This document shows positions 46,701 through 57,100 of a stretch of DNA of 64,000 bases, one piece after another. Under the pieces are notes generated by a model. That model did no database searches. It saw nothing but the letters and a program-made list of their open reading frames with translations, and was not told the DNA's origin. This DNA comes from Verrucomicrobiia bacterium (lineage in GTDB: Bacteria > Verrucomicrobiota > Verrucomicrobiia > Limisphaerales > UBA11358), in contig JARLJW010000039.1 in NCBI GenBank assembly GCA_031290985.1, forward strand, positions 1 to 64,000, given 5' to 3'. Position numbers and translations under genes: made by a program. How positions within the stretch are numbered: the stretch's first letter is position 1; every line of letters begins with the position of its first letter.

Positions 46701-49459
46701 TGCTCGCCGCGCCCTCCACTGTTCTGTCGCAAAATACGGAGATCCAAATGCTCTCCGGCCACGGCAAGGACGACGCCATTCCTTGGAAATTTCTTTGCAC
46801 CATCGGCACCAACTCCGGTATTTGGACGAACCTGCCTGTGCCGTCGCAGTGGGACGTCAAAGGTTTTGGTTCGCTCAGTTATCACAAGGACCAGACCAAC
46901 GCGTTTAACGAACACGGCCTGTACGAACACGAGTTTTTTGTCTCCCAAGATTGGGCGGGCAAACGCATCTTCCTTGTATTCGACGGCGCGATGACCGACA
47001 CGGACGCCAAGCTCAACGGCCAGTCCGTCGGCCCGCTGCATCAGGGCAGTTTTTACCGCTTCAAATACGAAGTCACTGCGCTCGTGAAGTTCGGCGCGAC
47101 AAACAAGCTGGAGGTCGATGTCGCCAAACATTCCGCCAACCAATCCATCAACCGGGCCGAGCGACTGGCGGATTACTGGGTCTTCGGCGGGATTTTCCGG
47201 CCCGTTTACCTCGAAGCCGTGCCGTCGGAATTCATCCGGCACGTGGCGATCAATGCGTTGGCCGATGGGAGTTTCACCGCCGATATCGAGGTGAACGGGG
47301 CAACGAACTCGGACGAAGTCGAGGCGCAGATCCAGACCCTAGATGGCAAGGACGTGAGTGACGTATTCCGCAGTTCACTGGCCTCACCCGCCGATGCACC
47401 GCAGCTCAAGGCGCAGGTGGCTGCACCCAAGCTGTGGACCGCCGAGACGCCAAATCTTTATCAGGCCGAGTTCCGCTTGAAGCGGGATGGCAAGGTCATT
47501 CACCAGCTCACGCAACGCTTTGGCTTCCGCACCTTCGAGGTGCGCGATGGCGATGGCCTCTACCTCAATGGCCAGCGGGTGATCTTGAAAGGAGCCGACC
47601 GCCATTCCTTCTGGCCGGATTCCGGGCGTTGCTTGAGCGAGGCGGTGCATCGTCTCGACATCAACACGATGAAGGACGCAAATATGAACGCCGTCCGCAT
47701 GTCGCACTATCCGCCGGATGAACAATTTCTGGACCTGTGCGATGAGCTTGGTCTTTACGTCCTCGATGAGATCGCCGGCTGGCACAATCACTACGATGAT
47801 GTGGTTGGCCCGAAGCTCGTGAAAGAAATGGTCGAGCGCGATGTGAACCACCCGTGTATTTTATTTTGGGACAACGGCAACGAAGGCGGTTTCAACACCA
47901 ATCTCGATGAGCTTTATCCGCAATACGATCCGCAGAAGCGCCGCGTGCTTCATCCGTGGATGGCGTTCGGCGGCGTGAACACGGCGCATTATCTGCAATA
48001 CGACCAAGCCGAACAGGCCGCCGCCGGCGTGCCCATCTACTATCACAGCAACGGTAAAACGTTCGCTGCCACGAACGAGCCGAAGTACATTTACATGCCC
48101 ACGGAATTCATGCACGGCCTCTACGACGGTGGCGCTGGTGCGGGGCTGGACGACTACTGGCGCATGATGACCGCCGGGAAATATCTTGGTGGCGGCTTCA
48201 TCTGGGCATTGCTGGATGACGGCATCAAACGACCCGATACCGGCGAGATCGACGTGGCCGGCAACCAGGCACCCGATGGCATTGTGGGGCCGTACCGCCA
48301 GCGCGAAGGCAGCTTTTACACCATCAAGGAAATCTGGTCGCCCCTCCAGATCAAGCGCGACAAGAAGGGCGTGTTTACCGTGGAAAACCATTTTAGTTTC
48401 ACCGATGCCAGTGAGTGCCGGTTTGACTGGGAACTGCGGAAATTTTCTTCACCCGCAGAAAAAGGAGCCAATCTGGTTCTCGCCGCCGGGAAAATTGATC
48501 CCGGCCCGAAGATCGCGCCCGGCCAGGCCGGCACGTTCCAATTTTCCCCGCCGCCGAACCGGAACGCCGATGCGCTGGCGCTGCGCGTGAGCGATCCCGC
48601 TGGCCGCGAACTGTGGACGTGGGTCTGGCCGTTGAAGAAGGACGGATCGCACCGGCTGGCCGAGGAGCCCGCGGAACATCACGCGATTCCCGCTGAAACC
48701 AACGGCGTGGTCGAGGTGAAGACCGGCGACCTGACCGCGACCTTCAGCCCGCAAACGGGCCGGCTGCTCGGCGTGCAGCGTGGGGCGCAGACCTTTTCCC
48801 TGACGAACGGCCCGTGCCTGGCGGTGGGCCAGGCGACATTGCGCGAGCTGCACTTCACGGATGACGGTCCGGACGCGGTGGTGGTGGCGAAGTTCGATGG
48901 TGACCTGAAATCCATCCTCTGGCGCGTGAACGGCAACGGCTGGATCCAGTGCACCTACACCTACTTCGCGCACGGCACGAATGATTTTCTCGGCGTGACC
49001 TTTGACTACCCGGAAAACCTCGTGACGCACAAACGGTGGTATGGCGACGGGCCGTATCGCGTCTGGAAAAACCGGCTGCGCGGCGTGACGCCCGGCATCT
49101 GGGATAACGATTACAATGACACGCTCACCGGCTGGCGGGGTTGGGTGTATCCGGAGTTCAAGGGCTTCTTCGCCAACTGGCGCTGGCTGCAACTGGACAC
49201 CAAGGAAGGCCCCATCACCGTCATCAACCAGGGCGACACGAAATTTTTGCAGGTGCTCACGCCGGGATTCGCGCCGTCGAACCTGACCGGTAAAGCCTGG
49301 GCGCCGGCGCCCAAATGTGGGCTGGGTTTTCTCGACGCCATCCCGCCCATCGGCAGCAAGTTCAAAGAGGCGAGCTTCAGCGGCCCCCAGGGCCAGCCGA
49401 CGGTGCTGGAAACGGAACTGTCCGGCTCGGTTAGTTTCTACTTTGGCACATTGCCGTGA
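46649..49459 (+). CDS. Exported GH2-family glycoside hydrolase
   Basis: 936 residues from the ATG at 46649; a longer form from 46562 is open in the same frame. The first 27 residues (MGYWSFTGYWMLVLGCFLLA then APSTVLS) are a signal peptide encoded by the dispersed repeat. GH2 sandwich, Ig-like and TIM-barrel parts follow: ADYWVFGGIFRPVYLE, GFRTFEVRDGDGLYLNGQRV, then MNAVRMSHYPPDEQFLDLCD. The acid/base Glu 412 lies in DNGNEGG and the nucleophile candidate Glu 486 in PTEFMHG. GH2 covers beta-galactosidases, beta-glucuronidases and others; the substrate is not assignable. It may release galactose or glucuronate from a branched glycan. Confidence 0.9.
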   Translation: MGYWSFTGYWMLVLGCFLLAAPSTVLSQNTEIQMLSGHGKDDAIPWKFLCTIGTNSGIWTNLPVPSQWDVKGFGSLSYHKDQTNAFNEHGLYEHEFFVSQDWAGKRIFLVFDGAMTDTDAKLNGQSVGPLHQGSFYRFKYEVTALVKFGATNKLEVDVAKHSANQSINRAERLADYWVFGGIFRPVYLEAVPSEFIRHVAINALADGSFTADIEVNGATNSDEVEAQIQTLDGKDVSDVFRSSLASPADAPQLKAQVAAPKLWTAETPNLYQAEFRLKRDGKVIHQLTQRFGFRTFEVRDGDGLYLNGQRVILKGADRHSFWPDSGRCLSEAVHRLDINTMKDANMNAVRMSHYPPDEQFLDLCDELGLYVLDEIAGWHNHYDDVVGPKLVKEMVERDVNHPCILFWDNGNEGGFNTNLDELYPQYDPQKRRVLHPWMAFGGVNTAHYLQYDQAEQAAAGVPIYYHSNGKTFAATNEPKYIYMPTEFMHGLYDGGAGAGLDDYWRMMTAGKYLGGGFIWALLDDGIKRPDTGEIDVAGNQAPDGIVGPYRQREGSFYTIKEIWSPLQIKRDKKGVFTVENHFSFTDASECRFDWELRKFSSPAEKGANLVLAAGKIDPGPKIAPGQAGTFQFSPPPNRNADALALRVSDPAGRELWTWVWPLKKDGSHRLAEEPAEHHAIPAETNGVVEVKTGDLTATFSPQTGRLLGVQRGAQTFSLTNGPCLAVGQATLRELHFTDDGPDAVVVAKFDGDLKSILWRVNGNGWIQCTYTYFAHGTNDFLGVTFDYPENLVTHKRWYGDGPYRVWKNRLRGVTPGIWDNDYNDTLTGWRGWVYPEFKGFFANWRWLQLDTKEGPITVINQGDTKFLQVLTPGFAPSNLTGKAWAPAPKCGLGFLDAIPPIGSKFKEASFSGPQGQPTVLETELSGSVSFYFGTLP

Positions 49460-49507
49460 CTTATTTTTCGTGACTAAAACCCAAGTTAGACATAGAACTA
49501 AATCATC

Positions 49508-50179
49508 ATGAACCCCCGAATCCTTATGACTTTGACCGCGCTGGCCCTGGCGCTTTCCGGCGCGACCGTCCTGGCGCAGGGCAGAACACCGCCGCCTTCA
49601 GCAGCGGAACTTGAGGCCCTTTATACCACCACCATCGAGGATCGGACGGCAGACATTCTCAAGGCGGTGAATCTGACCAACGAGGCGGATGCCACGATGG
49701 TGCATGACCTCATCATCGCGCAATACCGGGTGATGCGGGCGCGCGACGCGATGATCGACGCCCAACTCAGGGCGATGGGCAAGGATATCAACTACAAGAA
49801 CCGGGTGAGCCAGTTGCAGGCTGAATCCAAACCGTTGCACGACTATTTCTTTGCCAAGTTGGCGGAAAAACTGACGCCAGACCAAGTCGAGAAGGTCAAG
49901 GACAAGTTGACCTACAACAAGGTCAAGGTCACTTATGACGCCTATCTCGCGATCGTGCCGGGACTGACGGATGCGGACAAGTCCAGGATCTTGGAATTGC
50001 TGAAGGCCGCCCGCGAAGAGGCGGTGGATGGCGGTAGCGCCCCGGAAAAATCCGCGATTTTCCAGAAGTACAAGGACCAGATCAACGACTACCTCAACGC
50101 CAACGGCCACGACACGGCCAAGGCGTTCAAGGACTGGGCGGACGCCCATCCCAACACGAACAATCCGGCGGTAAAATGA
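49508..50179 (+). CDS. DUF3826 exported protein
   Basis: 223 residues with a signal peptide (MTLTALALALSGATVLAQ). The mature protein is helical, with the family segments TPDQVEKVKDKLTYNKVKVT, LTDADKSRILELLKAAREEA and FQKYKDQINDYLNANGHD. I recall DUF3826 proteins near rhamnosidases and pectin-degrading enzymes in Bacteroidota. The fold suggests a periplasmic binding or accessory role; the function is unknown. It is the last gene of the operon and meets the rhamnosidase gene end to end with a 12-base gap. Confidence 0.8.
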   Translation: MNPRILMTLTALALALSGATVLAQGRTPPPSAAELEALYTTTIEDRTADILKAVNLTNEADATMVHDLIIAQYRVMRARDAMIDAQLRAMGKDINYKNRVSQLQAESKPLHDYFFAKLAEKLTPDQVEKVKDKLTYNKVKVTYDAYLAIVPGLTDADKSRILELLKAAREEAVDGGSAPEKSAIFQKYKDQINDYLNANGHDTAKAFKDWADAHPNTNNPAVK

Positions 50180-50191
50180 ACCGGCGCTGGT

Positions 50192-52900
50192 TCAGTTGGA
50201 ACTGAATTCGTAGCTGCCCGCCCCGGTCTCGAACACGGCGCGGTCGCCCGCGCTGGAAAGAAATTTGGCGGCCGGGCTGTTCGCGGTGACGTGTGCGCCC
50301 GGTTTGCAGGGCACCAAGACGGTCGCCGTGGTGTTCGCGGGAATCGTCACGTTCAAGGTGAACCCCTCACTGTCACGCTTCCAGTCGCTGACGATCTTCC
50401 CGCGGATGGAATCGTAACTTGCCTTGGCCCAGGTCACGTCGCCGACGGGCTGCGGGGCGATGATGATTTTTTTGAAGCCGTTGCCGCCGGAGCGGATGCC
50501 CGCGAGGTCGTGATAAAACCATTCCTGGATCTGGCCGAGCATGAAATGATTTTGCGAGGAACCGCCGTCCCAGGCCTCGGTCAGGCTGGTCTTGCCTTTG
50601 GCAAGCTGCATTCCGTAGCCGGGTTTTTCGGACTGGTTGTTGATGTCGAAGATCACATCGCTGCGTCCGCCATCGGCCAGGGCGCGGAGCAGGTAGCGGT
50701 AACCGACATCGCCCGCCGTGAGCGCATTGCCGCGCGAGCGGACATCGCGCACGATGGCCGCCACCACGGCCTCGCGGTTGGTTGGCTCGCAGAGGTCCAT
50801 GACCAGCGGCATGGCATTGGCGCATTGGGAACCGGTCGCATAAAACTTGTTGGTGGGGTCGTAAAATTTCGCGTTGAACGCGGTCCGGATGCTGTCAGCC
50901 AGTTTTGAAAAGTTCCGGGCATCCTCCGTTTTGCCGAGCAATTTGGCGACGCGGGCCATGACCTGCACATCTTGAAAATAAAAAGCCGTGGCCGTCAGCG
51001 CGATGGGTGTGAGCTGCGAGACGCCCGGTTTTTTCGGGCCGACGTCGTACCAGTCGCCCAGGCCGTAGTTGACAATGTGGTTTTCCGCGCGGCCGCTGAG
51101 GAAGGCGAGGTAGTTGGCCATGGCCGCGTAATGCTTGTGGAACAGGTCCAGGTCGCCGCTAAATTCGTATTGCTGCCAGGGCACGAGGATGAAGGTGGCG
51201 GCCCATTCGGGCGAATCGCCAAAGGCGTTGCGCAGGTGGTCCGGGTCGGCTTTGTCGCGGAAGATGGTGTATTCGGGCGCGGTGGTGGGCACCAGGCCGT
51301 TGGTGAGCTGCGAATCGGCAATGTCATTGATGGTCTTCGTGAAGAGCTGGGAGAGGTCAAATTCATAGCGCAACGCCGGGCCGTTCAAGTGGTCTTCTTC
51401 CAGCCAGCCGAGGCGTTCGCGATGCGGGCAATCGGTCAGCAAGCTGACCATGTTGCTGCGCTGCGCCCAGCGGACGAGCGTGCGGATGCGGTTGAACAAC
51501 GGGTTCGAGCAGGCGAATTCGCCGACGGGTTCGGAGGCAGACTGGATGACAACGCCGGCGATGGATTTAATTTGGGGCAGTGCGCCGTTGGTCGTGGCGG
51601 GGGTGAGGTGAACCTGCAGGTAACGGCAGCCGACGTAGAAGAATTTAGGCGACCACGTTTCCCGGCCGTTGGTGGCCTTGGTGTATTCGCACCAGATGTA
51701 GCCGCGGTGTCCGCCGCCCATGGAGCCTTGATTGGCCGAGCCGTCTTCGCCGAGCAGTTCCGACGGCATCACCCGCACCTGGCTGCCCGCCGGGCCGGTG
51801 ACGGAGATTTGCGGAACGTGCGCCGCGTTCTGGCCGAGGTCGAAAACGATGTCGCCGTTCGTGAGTGCATGGGAGGAAACGACCTGATGGACCTCAAATT
51901 TTTTGATGGGCGGCGCGGCGGCGGAAAGTCCGCGCAGTTCCCCGCCCGGCCCGCTGACGACGAGGGCGGGGGTCCATTTTGAATCATCGAAGCCAGCTTG
52001 GTTCCAGCCGGTATGCTCCCGGCGCGCGTCACGATCTTCGCCGCCATAGATGGAGGAAAAAATGATTGGGCCGGGCGTGACTTGCCATTGATCGTCCGTG
52101 CCGACGAACTCCACCGAGCCGTCGGCGTATTCCAGCCGGATTTGCGCGATGGCCTGCTGGGGGCCGAACGAGCCCTTGAATTTGGTGAAGCGTCCGCCGC
52201 CAGTGACGTTGTACATGCCATTGCCGAGCTCGATGCCGATGGCATTTTTGCCGCGCTGTAAACCGGTGGTGAGGTCGCGTGTGTCGTAGAGGCAGGTGTG
52301 GTCATATTTGGTCCAGCCGGGGGAGAGGAAATCATCACCGATCTTCCGGCCGTTGAGCGTGAGTTCGTATTGACCGAGGCCGCAGAGGTTGACGAGCGCG
52401 CGCTTGAGGCCGGGCTTCACGGCAAATTCACGGCGGAGCAGGAGTGACGGGATATTGGTGTCCGCCGCGCCGATCCATTGTGCGTGCCAGCCGGCGGGTT
52501 GCAGCACGCCCATGGTCCAGGTTGCGGGCCGGCTCCAGGCGGAAACTTTCCCGGCGGCATCCCAGACCCGGACTTTCCAGAAGACTGCCTGGGAGGAGGC
52601 CAGGGTTTTTCCGGCATAAGGAATCTGGATGGTTTCATCGGAACGAATTTTTCCAGCGGACCACAAGTCGCCGACGTCGTGCGCGAGATTTTTTTCCGAA
52701 GAGGCGGCGATGATCTCGTAGGCCGACTGGTGTGCGCCGCGCTCATCGCCGGCGAGCTTCCAAAAGAGGCGCGGGTTGGGGGAATCCACGCCCAGCGGAT
52801 TGGCGGCGTACTCGCAGCGCAGATCCGTGGGTGTCAGGCCCGCGCTGGCGGAGGCGGCGAGGGCCAGCGCGGCGAGGCAGAGGGGGAAGATTTTTTTCAT
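50192..52900 (-). CDS. GH78 alpha-L-rhamnosidase
   Basis: 902 residues from MKKIFPLCLAALALAASASA, a signal peptide; the in-frame Met 76 codons earlier is rejected. Domain order is typical: an N-terminal Ig-like part (LTPTDLRCEYAANPLGVDSP), beta-sandwich domains (GRKIGDDFLSPGWTKYDHTC, VVFDLGQN-like IVFDLGQNAAHVPQ), the (alpha/alpha)6 catalytic barrel with LLTDCPHRERLGWLEEDHLN and FGDSPEWAATFILVPWQQYE, and a C-terminal beta domain. Inverting enzymes of this family remove terminal alpha-L-rhamnose from rhamnogalacturonan, gellan, ulvan or flavonoids. It is exported and placed beside DUF3826, consistent with pectin use. Confidence 0.93.
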   Translation of the reverse strand: MKKIFPLCLAALALAASASAGLTPTDLRCEYAANPLGVDSPNPRLFWKLAGDERGAHQSAYEIIAASSEKNLAHDVGDLWSAGKIRSDETIQIPYAGKTLASSQAVFWKVRVWDAAGKVSAWSRPATWTMGVLQPAGWHAQWIGAADTNIPSLLLRREFAVKPGLKRALVNLCGLGQYELTLNGRKIGDDFLSPGWTKYDHTCLYDTRDLTTGLQRGKNAIGIELGNGMYNVTGGGRFTKFKGSFGPQQAIAQIRLEYADGSVEFVGTDDQWQVTPGPIIFSSIYGGEDRDARREHTGWNQAGFDDSKWTPALVVSGPGGELRGLSAAAPPIKKFEVHQVVSSHALTNGDIVFDLGQNAAHVPQISVTGPAGSQVRVMPSELLGEDGSANQGSMGGGHRGYIWCEYTKATNGRETWSPKFFYVGCRYLQVHLTPATTNGALPQIKSIAGVVIQSASEPVGEFACSNPLFNRIRTLVRWAQRSNMVSLLTDCPHRERLGWLEEDHLNGPALRYEFDLSQLFTKTINDIADSQLTNGLVPTTAPEYTIFRDKADPDHLRNAFGDSPEWAATFILVPWQQYEFSGDLDLFHKHYAAMANYLAFLSGRAENHIVNYGLGDWYDVGPKKPGVSQLTPIALTATAFYFQDVQVMARVAKLLGKTEDARNFSKLADSIRTAFNAKFYDPTNKFYATGSQCANAMPLVMDLCEPTNREAVVAAIVRDVRSRGNALTAGDVGYRYLLRALADGGRSDVIFDINNQSEKPGYGMQLAKGKTSLTEAWDGGSSQNHFMLGQIQEWFYHDLAGIRSGGNGFKKIIIAPQPVGDVTWAKASYDSIRGKIVSDWKRDSEGFTLNVTIPANTTATVLVPCKPGAHVTANSPAAKFLSSAGDRAVFETGAGSYEFSSN

Positions 52901-53176
52901 TGTTGAGGCAAGGGTTTCCGGCGCGAAGGACGCTGCGGGCGCGGGGCAAGTTTCATGTTTTACAAGCGGCTTGGGTGGTGGTGATGAGGCCAGCATAGCG
53001 CGGGCGGATAGGCCGTGGCAAACCGGGAAACGCGTCGTGACCGAGGATGGGTGCGCCGGTGCTGATGGCAAATCTGTCCATCGGCTTGGCAGTAATCGTA
53101 AATCAAATGTTCCTTTTCGCATTACCATTTGGCGGGGTTCTGTGTTAGGGTTTGAGCATTACCAACCTTTAAGAAA

Positions 53177-54034
53177 ATGTGCCTGACACCTAATGCCTTG
53201 TCGTCACGTCCTGCCCCCCGGCGGAATTGTGGATTTACCCTGATCGAACTGCTGGTGGTGATCGCCATCATCGCCATTCTCGCCGCCATGCTGCTGCCGG
53301 CGTTGAGCAAGTCCAAGTTGAAAGCGCAGGGGATTTATTGCTTGAGCAACACCCGGCAGGTTGTCATGGGTTGGATCATGTATCAGGGCGACTGGCAGGA
53401 CAAATTGATGCCCAACTCCGGAACTGGATCGTTTGTTCCCAGTAATGGATTGGACGGCTTGGGCATGGGGTGGGGCTATCAGGACGCCAACACGAATACG
53501 GCGATCTTAAATGGTGCCAGCGCCTTGATGTCCCCCTACATGAAAGCTCCCGGGGTCTATAAATGTCCTGGGGACACTAGGGCGGCGGCCAACGGAGAGC
53601 GGGTCAAGAGTGTTTCCATGAATGCCGCCATGGGAGGCTCGCCAACATTTCCCGGTACCCAACCAGTTACCATGTTAGGAACCACCAGGACATATGTCGC
53701 AGCCCGCAAGGTGAGTGACCTTAACAGTCCCGGCCCGGTCAATATTTTTGTTACCTTGGATGAGAATGCGGACTGGATGGATGACAGCATTTTTAACTTT
53801 GATCCAGGACTGGCGCCGGGCACGGAATATTTTCGGGAAGTTCCCGGGAGCTATCACAATGGAGTGGGCAGCCTTTCATATGCGGATGGCCATTCAGAAC
53901 CCAAAAAATGGAAGGATGTCGCGATACCGGTGCTGGGGCCGAACCGCAATCCAAGCCCCCCTGGACATTACGCCCTCGCCGGCGGCAAGAGCGCGGATTA
54001 TGAATGGATGGATGACCATATGCCGTACCATTGA
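53177..54034 (+). CDS. Type II pseudopilin-like protein with H-X9-DG motif
   Basis: 285 residues. A short leader ends at a prepilin cleavage site (CGFTLIELLVVIAIIAILAA, Glu at +5), followed by a helical stalk (LLPALSKSKLKAQGIYCLSN). The C-terminus has HNGVGSLSYADG, the H-X9-DG motif of the Planctomycetota/Verrucomicrobiota pseudopilin-like protein family. Such proteins resemble the pilins of type II secretion systems and occur in large numbers per genome; their role is unknown. The upstream gap has no Shine-Dalgarno site. Confidence 0.88.
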   Translation: MCLTPNALSSRPAPRRNCGFTLIELLVVIAIIAILAAMLLPALSKSKLKAQGIYCLSNTRQVVMGWIMYQGDWQDKLMPNSGTGSFVPSNGLDGLGMGWGYQDANTNTAILNGASALMSPYMKAPGVYKCPGDTRAAANGERVKSVSMNAAMGGSPTFPGTQPVTMLGTTRTYVAARKVSDLNSPGPVNIFVTLDENADWMDDSIFNFDPGLAPGTEYFREVPGSYHNGVGSLSYADGHSEPKKWKDVAIPVLGPNRNPSPPGHYALAGGKSADYEWMDDHMPYH

Positions 54035-54116
54035 TTAAAACCATTCCACAACCGCGGCCAAACTGCCCACTAATTCAAGCAGGCCAACCCAACCAAAACA
54101 CAAGAGAAATCGCGTT

Positions 54117-57100
54117 ATGAAACAACTAAAACTAATGCTTAAGGACGGTTTCAAGCATATTGTTTATTTAAATTCACCGGCCCGTTTGCGGTGGGTGTCA
54201 AGATTGATGGCTATCGGCGCACTGCTTTGCGCCCTGCTGCCGGCTTCGGCGCAAACGTTCATGACGATCAAGCCGTTTCAGATCCGTGTCGAAGTGCCAA
54301 CGGCATTCAGCGGTACACTGCTCCTGACCAATTGCCCGTTGCGGATTCCCACCAATGGTGCCACGGGGTTGGACGGCACGGGAACCAACTGGATTATCGC
54401 CAACGTGAATGTGAGCGTCTCGGGAGCTCCAGCGGGTTGCGCGGCCTCGCTGGTGGACAGTGGTTTTGTTAATCCCATCGGCACCATACCGATCAATATG
54501 AACACCAACAACGGCAGCAAGACCACCAACTTGGTGGTGCGTCTGGTGTTTGATGGGACCCAGGCCGGCGGTATTACCACCTTGACGCTCCTCGCATCGG
54601 GTGCCGGGCTATCGGATGATCCTTTTCTGTTGCCTGTGGAAGTTGGCAAGATTTGGAACGGGAGTCCCTTGGCCACGGTTAATGGGGCGGGCAGCTTCAC
54701 GGATCCCGCCCAATGGCTTGGCGGCGGCGCACCCGGGCTGAATGACAATGTTGTCTTTAACGAGGGGGGGACGCAGACCAACTCCCTGGTGATCTCCGCT
54801 ACCGGCACTAATTACCTGACGAACATCGTCATTAATTCTTCCACCGTGATTTCATCCTTGCGCTTTGGCCAGACCAACGGGATCGCGTCTCCTGCCACCA
54901 ACGGTTTTCATAACATTTACATCAGTCCCAACGTGAGCCTGGCCATCGCGGGCAAAGATGGTTTCAAAATGTTAAGAGACTATGCTTATTGGAGCGGAGG
55001 ATTGATGAGGGTGTCCTTTCTTGGCACCAACGGGACTTTCATACAGACCAATGAAAACGCGAGCTTTTCCATTTTAAGCGACGGGCAGGCGAACAGCTTG
55101 CTGGACATGTCCGGGTTGGGCAATCTGCAACTGGATGTCAACCGGCTAAACCTGAGCGATTATATCGGGTATCCCAATTATACGAATCTCTTTTACACGA
55201 ACAATTTTTCCGGTACCACCTCGGGCACGGGCAAGCCGCAACGATTTTACCAGACGTGGAACATGGCGCAGACCAACTATGTGAAAGCCACCTATGTCGA
55301 TCCGTATAATTACACCAACCCAACTTCCCGCACTTACGCCTTGGAACTCGGTCGCAACGAAGCGTCCGGCGGCGGGTCGGGCAAAGATGTTGAAATGACC
55401 TTGGGTTACAGCAACCTGTTTAATCTGGATAGTATTTGCGTCGGGGGATCATTTTGTTTGGGGGCCGACTTCCAGTTTCGCAACACCAACTCATATGCGA
55501 AATTCCGCAACGCTGACGGCGTGAGCCGCATGTCCATATTCTCCACCGCTGATGCCGGCGGGCCAACCCAGGCCGCTGGCCTGGGTGACAACACCAAGTG
55601 CGGCGGAAGCGGTCCCGGGGTGGACTTCACCAAAGGCACGGTGGATATGCTGGTGGATAGATTGTATCTGTCCCTCGACCGGACGAATGTCACCGTTGCC
55701 AACAAGGGGATTTCGCAGACTTCTGGTTTCCAGTTTTCTGCGGGCACGATTGATGCCAATACGGCCATTCTGGGATACCAGTCGCAGGGCGACCAGACGA
55801 ATGCGAGCTATTGTTATGCGACGATGACTTTGACCAACACCGCCGTGTTCCGGGTGAACCGCACCCTGACGCTGGGCTACGCAACCGCCTCATTCGGGAG
55901 TGCCAATCAGGAATTCAATGGCTATGGACAAATTAGCATTGGTCCCGGCGGCACGGTGATGGCCAGCAACATTGCGGTAGGTGGCATCACCAAGTCATCA
56001 GGCGCCGGTGGTGCGGGTAAAGATAACCGTATTACACTGGCTGGTAATGCGACCTTGATCGTGTCGAATGGCATTGCCGATGCAACCCCGAATGGTGCAC
56101 TGGGGACTTTGGCTTTTTCGGGGGTCAACAACACGATCAAACTATTCGTCGACGGATCAAATCCGTCGGCGCTCATCTATGTTACCAATTTTACGGCCAC
56201 GGGCACCGGCAACAGGTTGGTCATCGGCGGAATCAAGGATCTTACCTATCCGGCGGATGTTGTCATCATGCAGGGAGCGGGGTCGCCGGGGGTTTCGGCG
56301 GCCTTCTTTGACGCCGGCGTAACCCTGCCTGCAGGGTTGGGGTTGTCGGGAACCTTGTCCACCATGAACACAGGCGGTTCCAATGCGATAGTTCTGCACA
56401 TCATCAACCGTGTTGGCAATCATCTGGTGTGGCGTGCGTCGGGCAGCACCGCCGACTGGGATTACACCACCACGAACTGGGTGAATCAGGCCACCGGCAC
56501 CCTGACTAATTATGACAACCCGGATACCGTCGCCTTCGACGATGCGGCCGGCGTGGCGACGAACATCAATCTGGCCGGGGCATCAACGCTTACGCCTGGG
56601 GCGATCAACATGACCAACAACACCCTTTATTACACCTTCTTGAACGGGCCAAACTTGATCGGTGGTGGCCCGGCGCTCAACAAATACGGGGCGGGAACGG
56701 TGGAGGTTGACGGTAATACCACGGTGTCAGCCCAGATCAATCAGGGTGTATTAACCGGCATCAATCCCGGCTCCGTTGGCGGGATTACGGTTGCGGCCGG
56801 TGCAGTGGTGAATTATGGCGGCGCCATCGGCGGCAGCGTCAACTGTGCGGGAACCGCAACCAGTTCCGGCAGCATTGCCGGTACGGTGGCGGTCCTTCCG
56901 GGCGGCGTGGTGACGAATTCTGGAACGGTGGCGAATCCGTTTACGGTGCAAACAAATGCTTTGCTGGTTAACACTTCATCCGGTCAGTTGAATAATATTG
57001 GAACTGGATCAAGTGGATCTCCACAAGTTGCCAGCGGCGGAATACTCATCAACAACGGGGTCATCAATGGCGACGTTCTGTTTGTTAACGGCACATTTGA

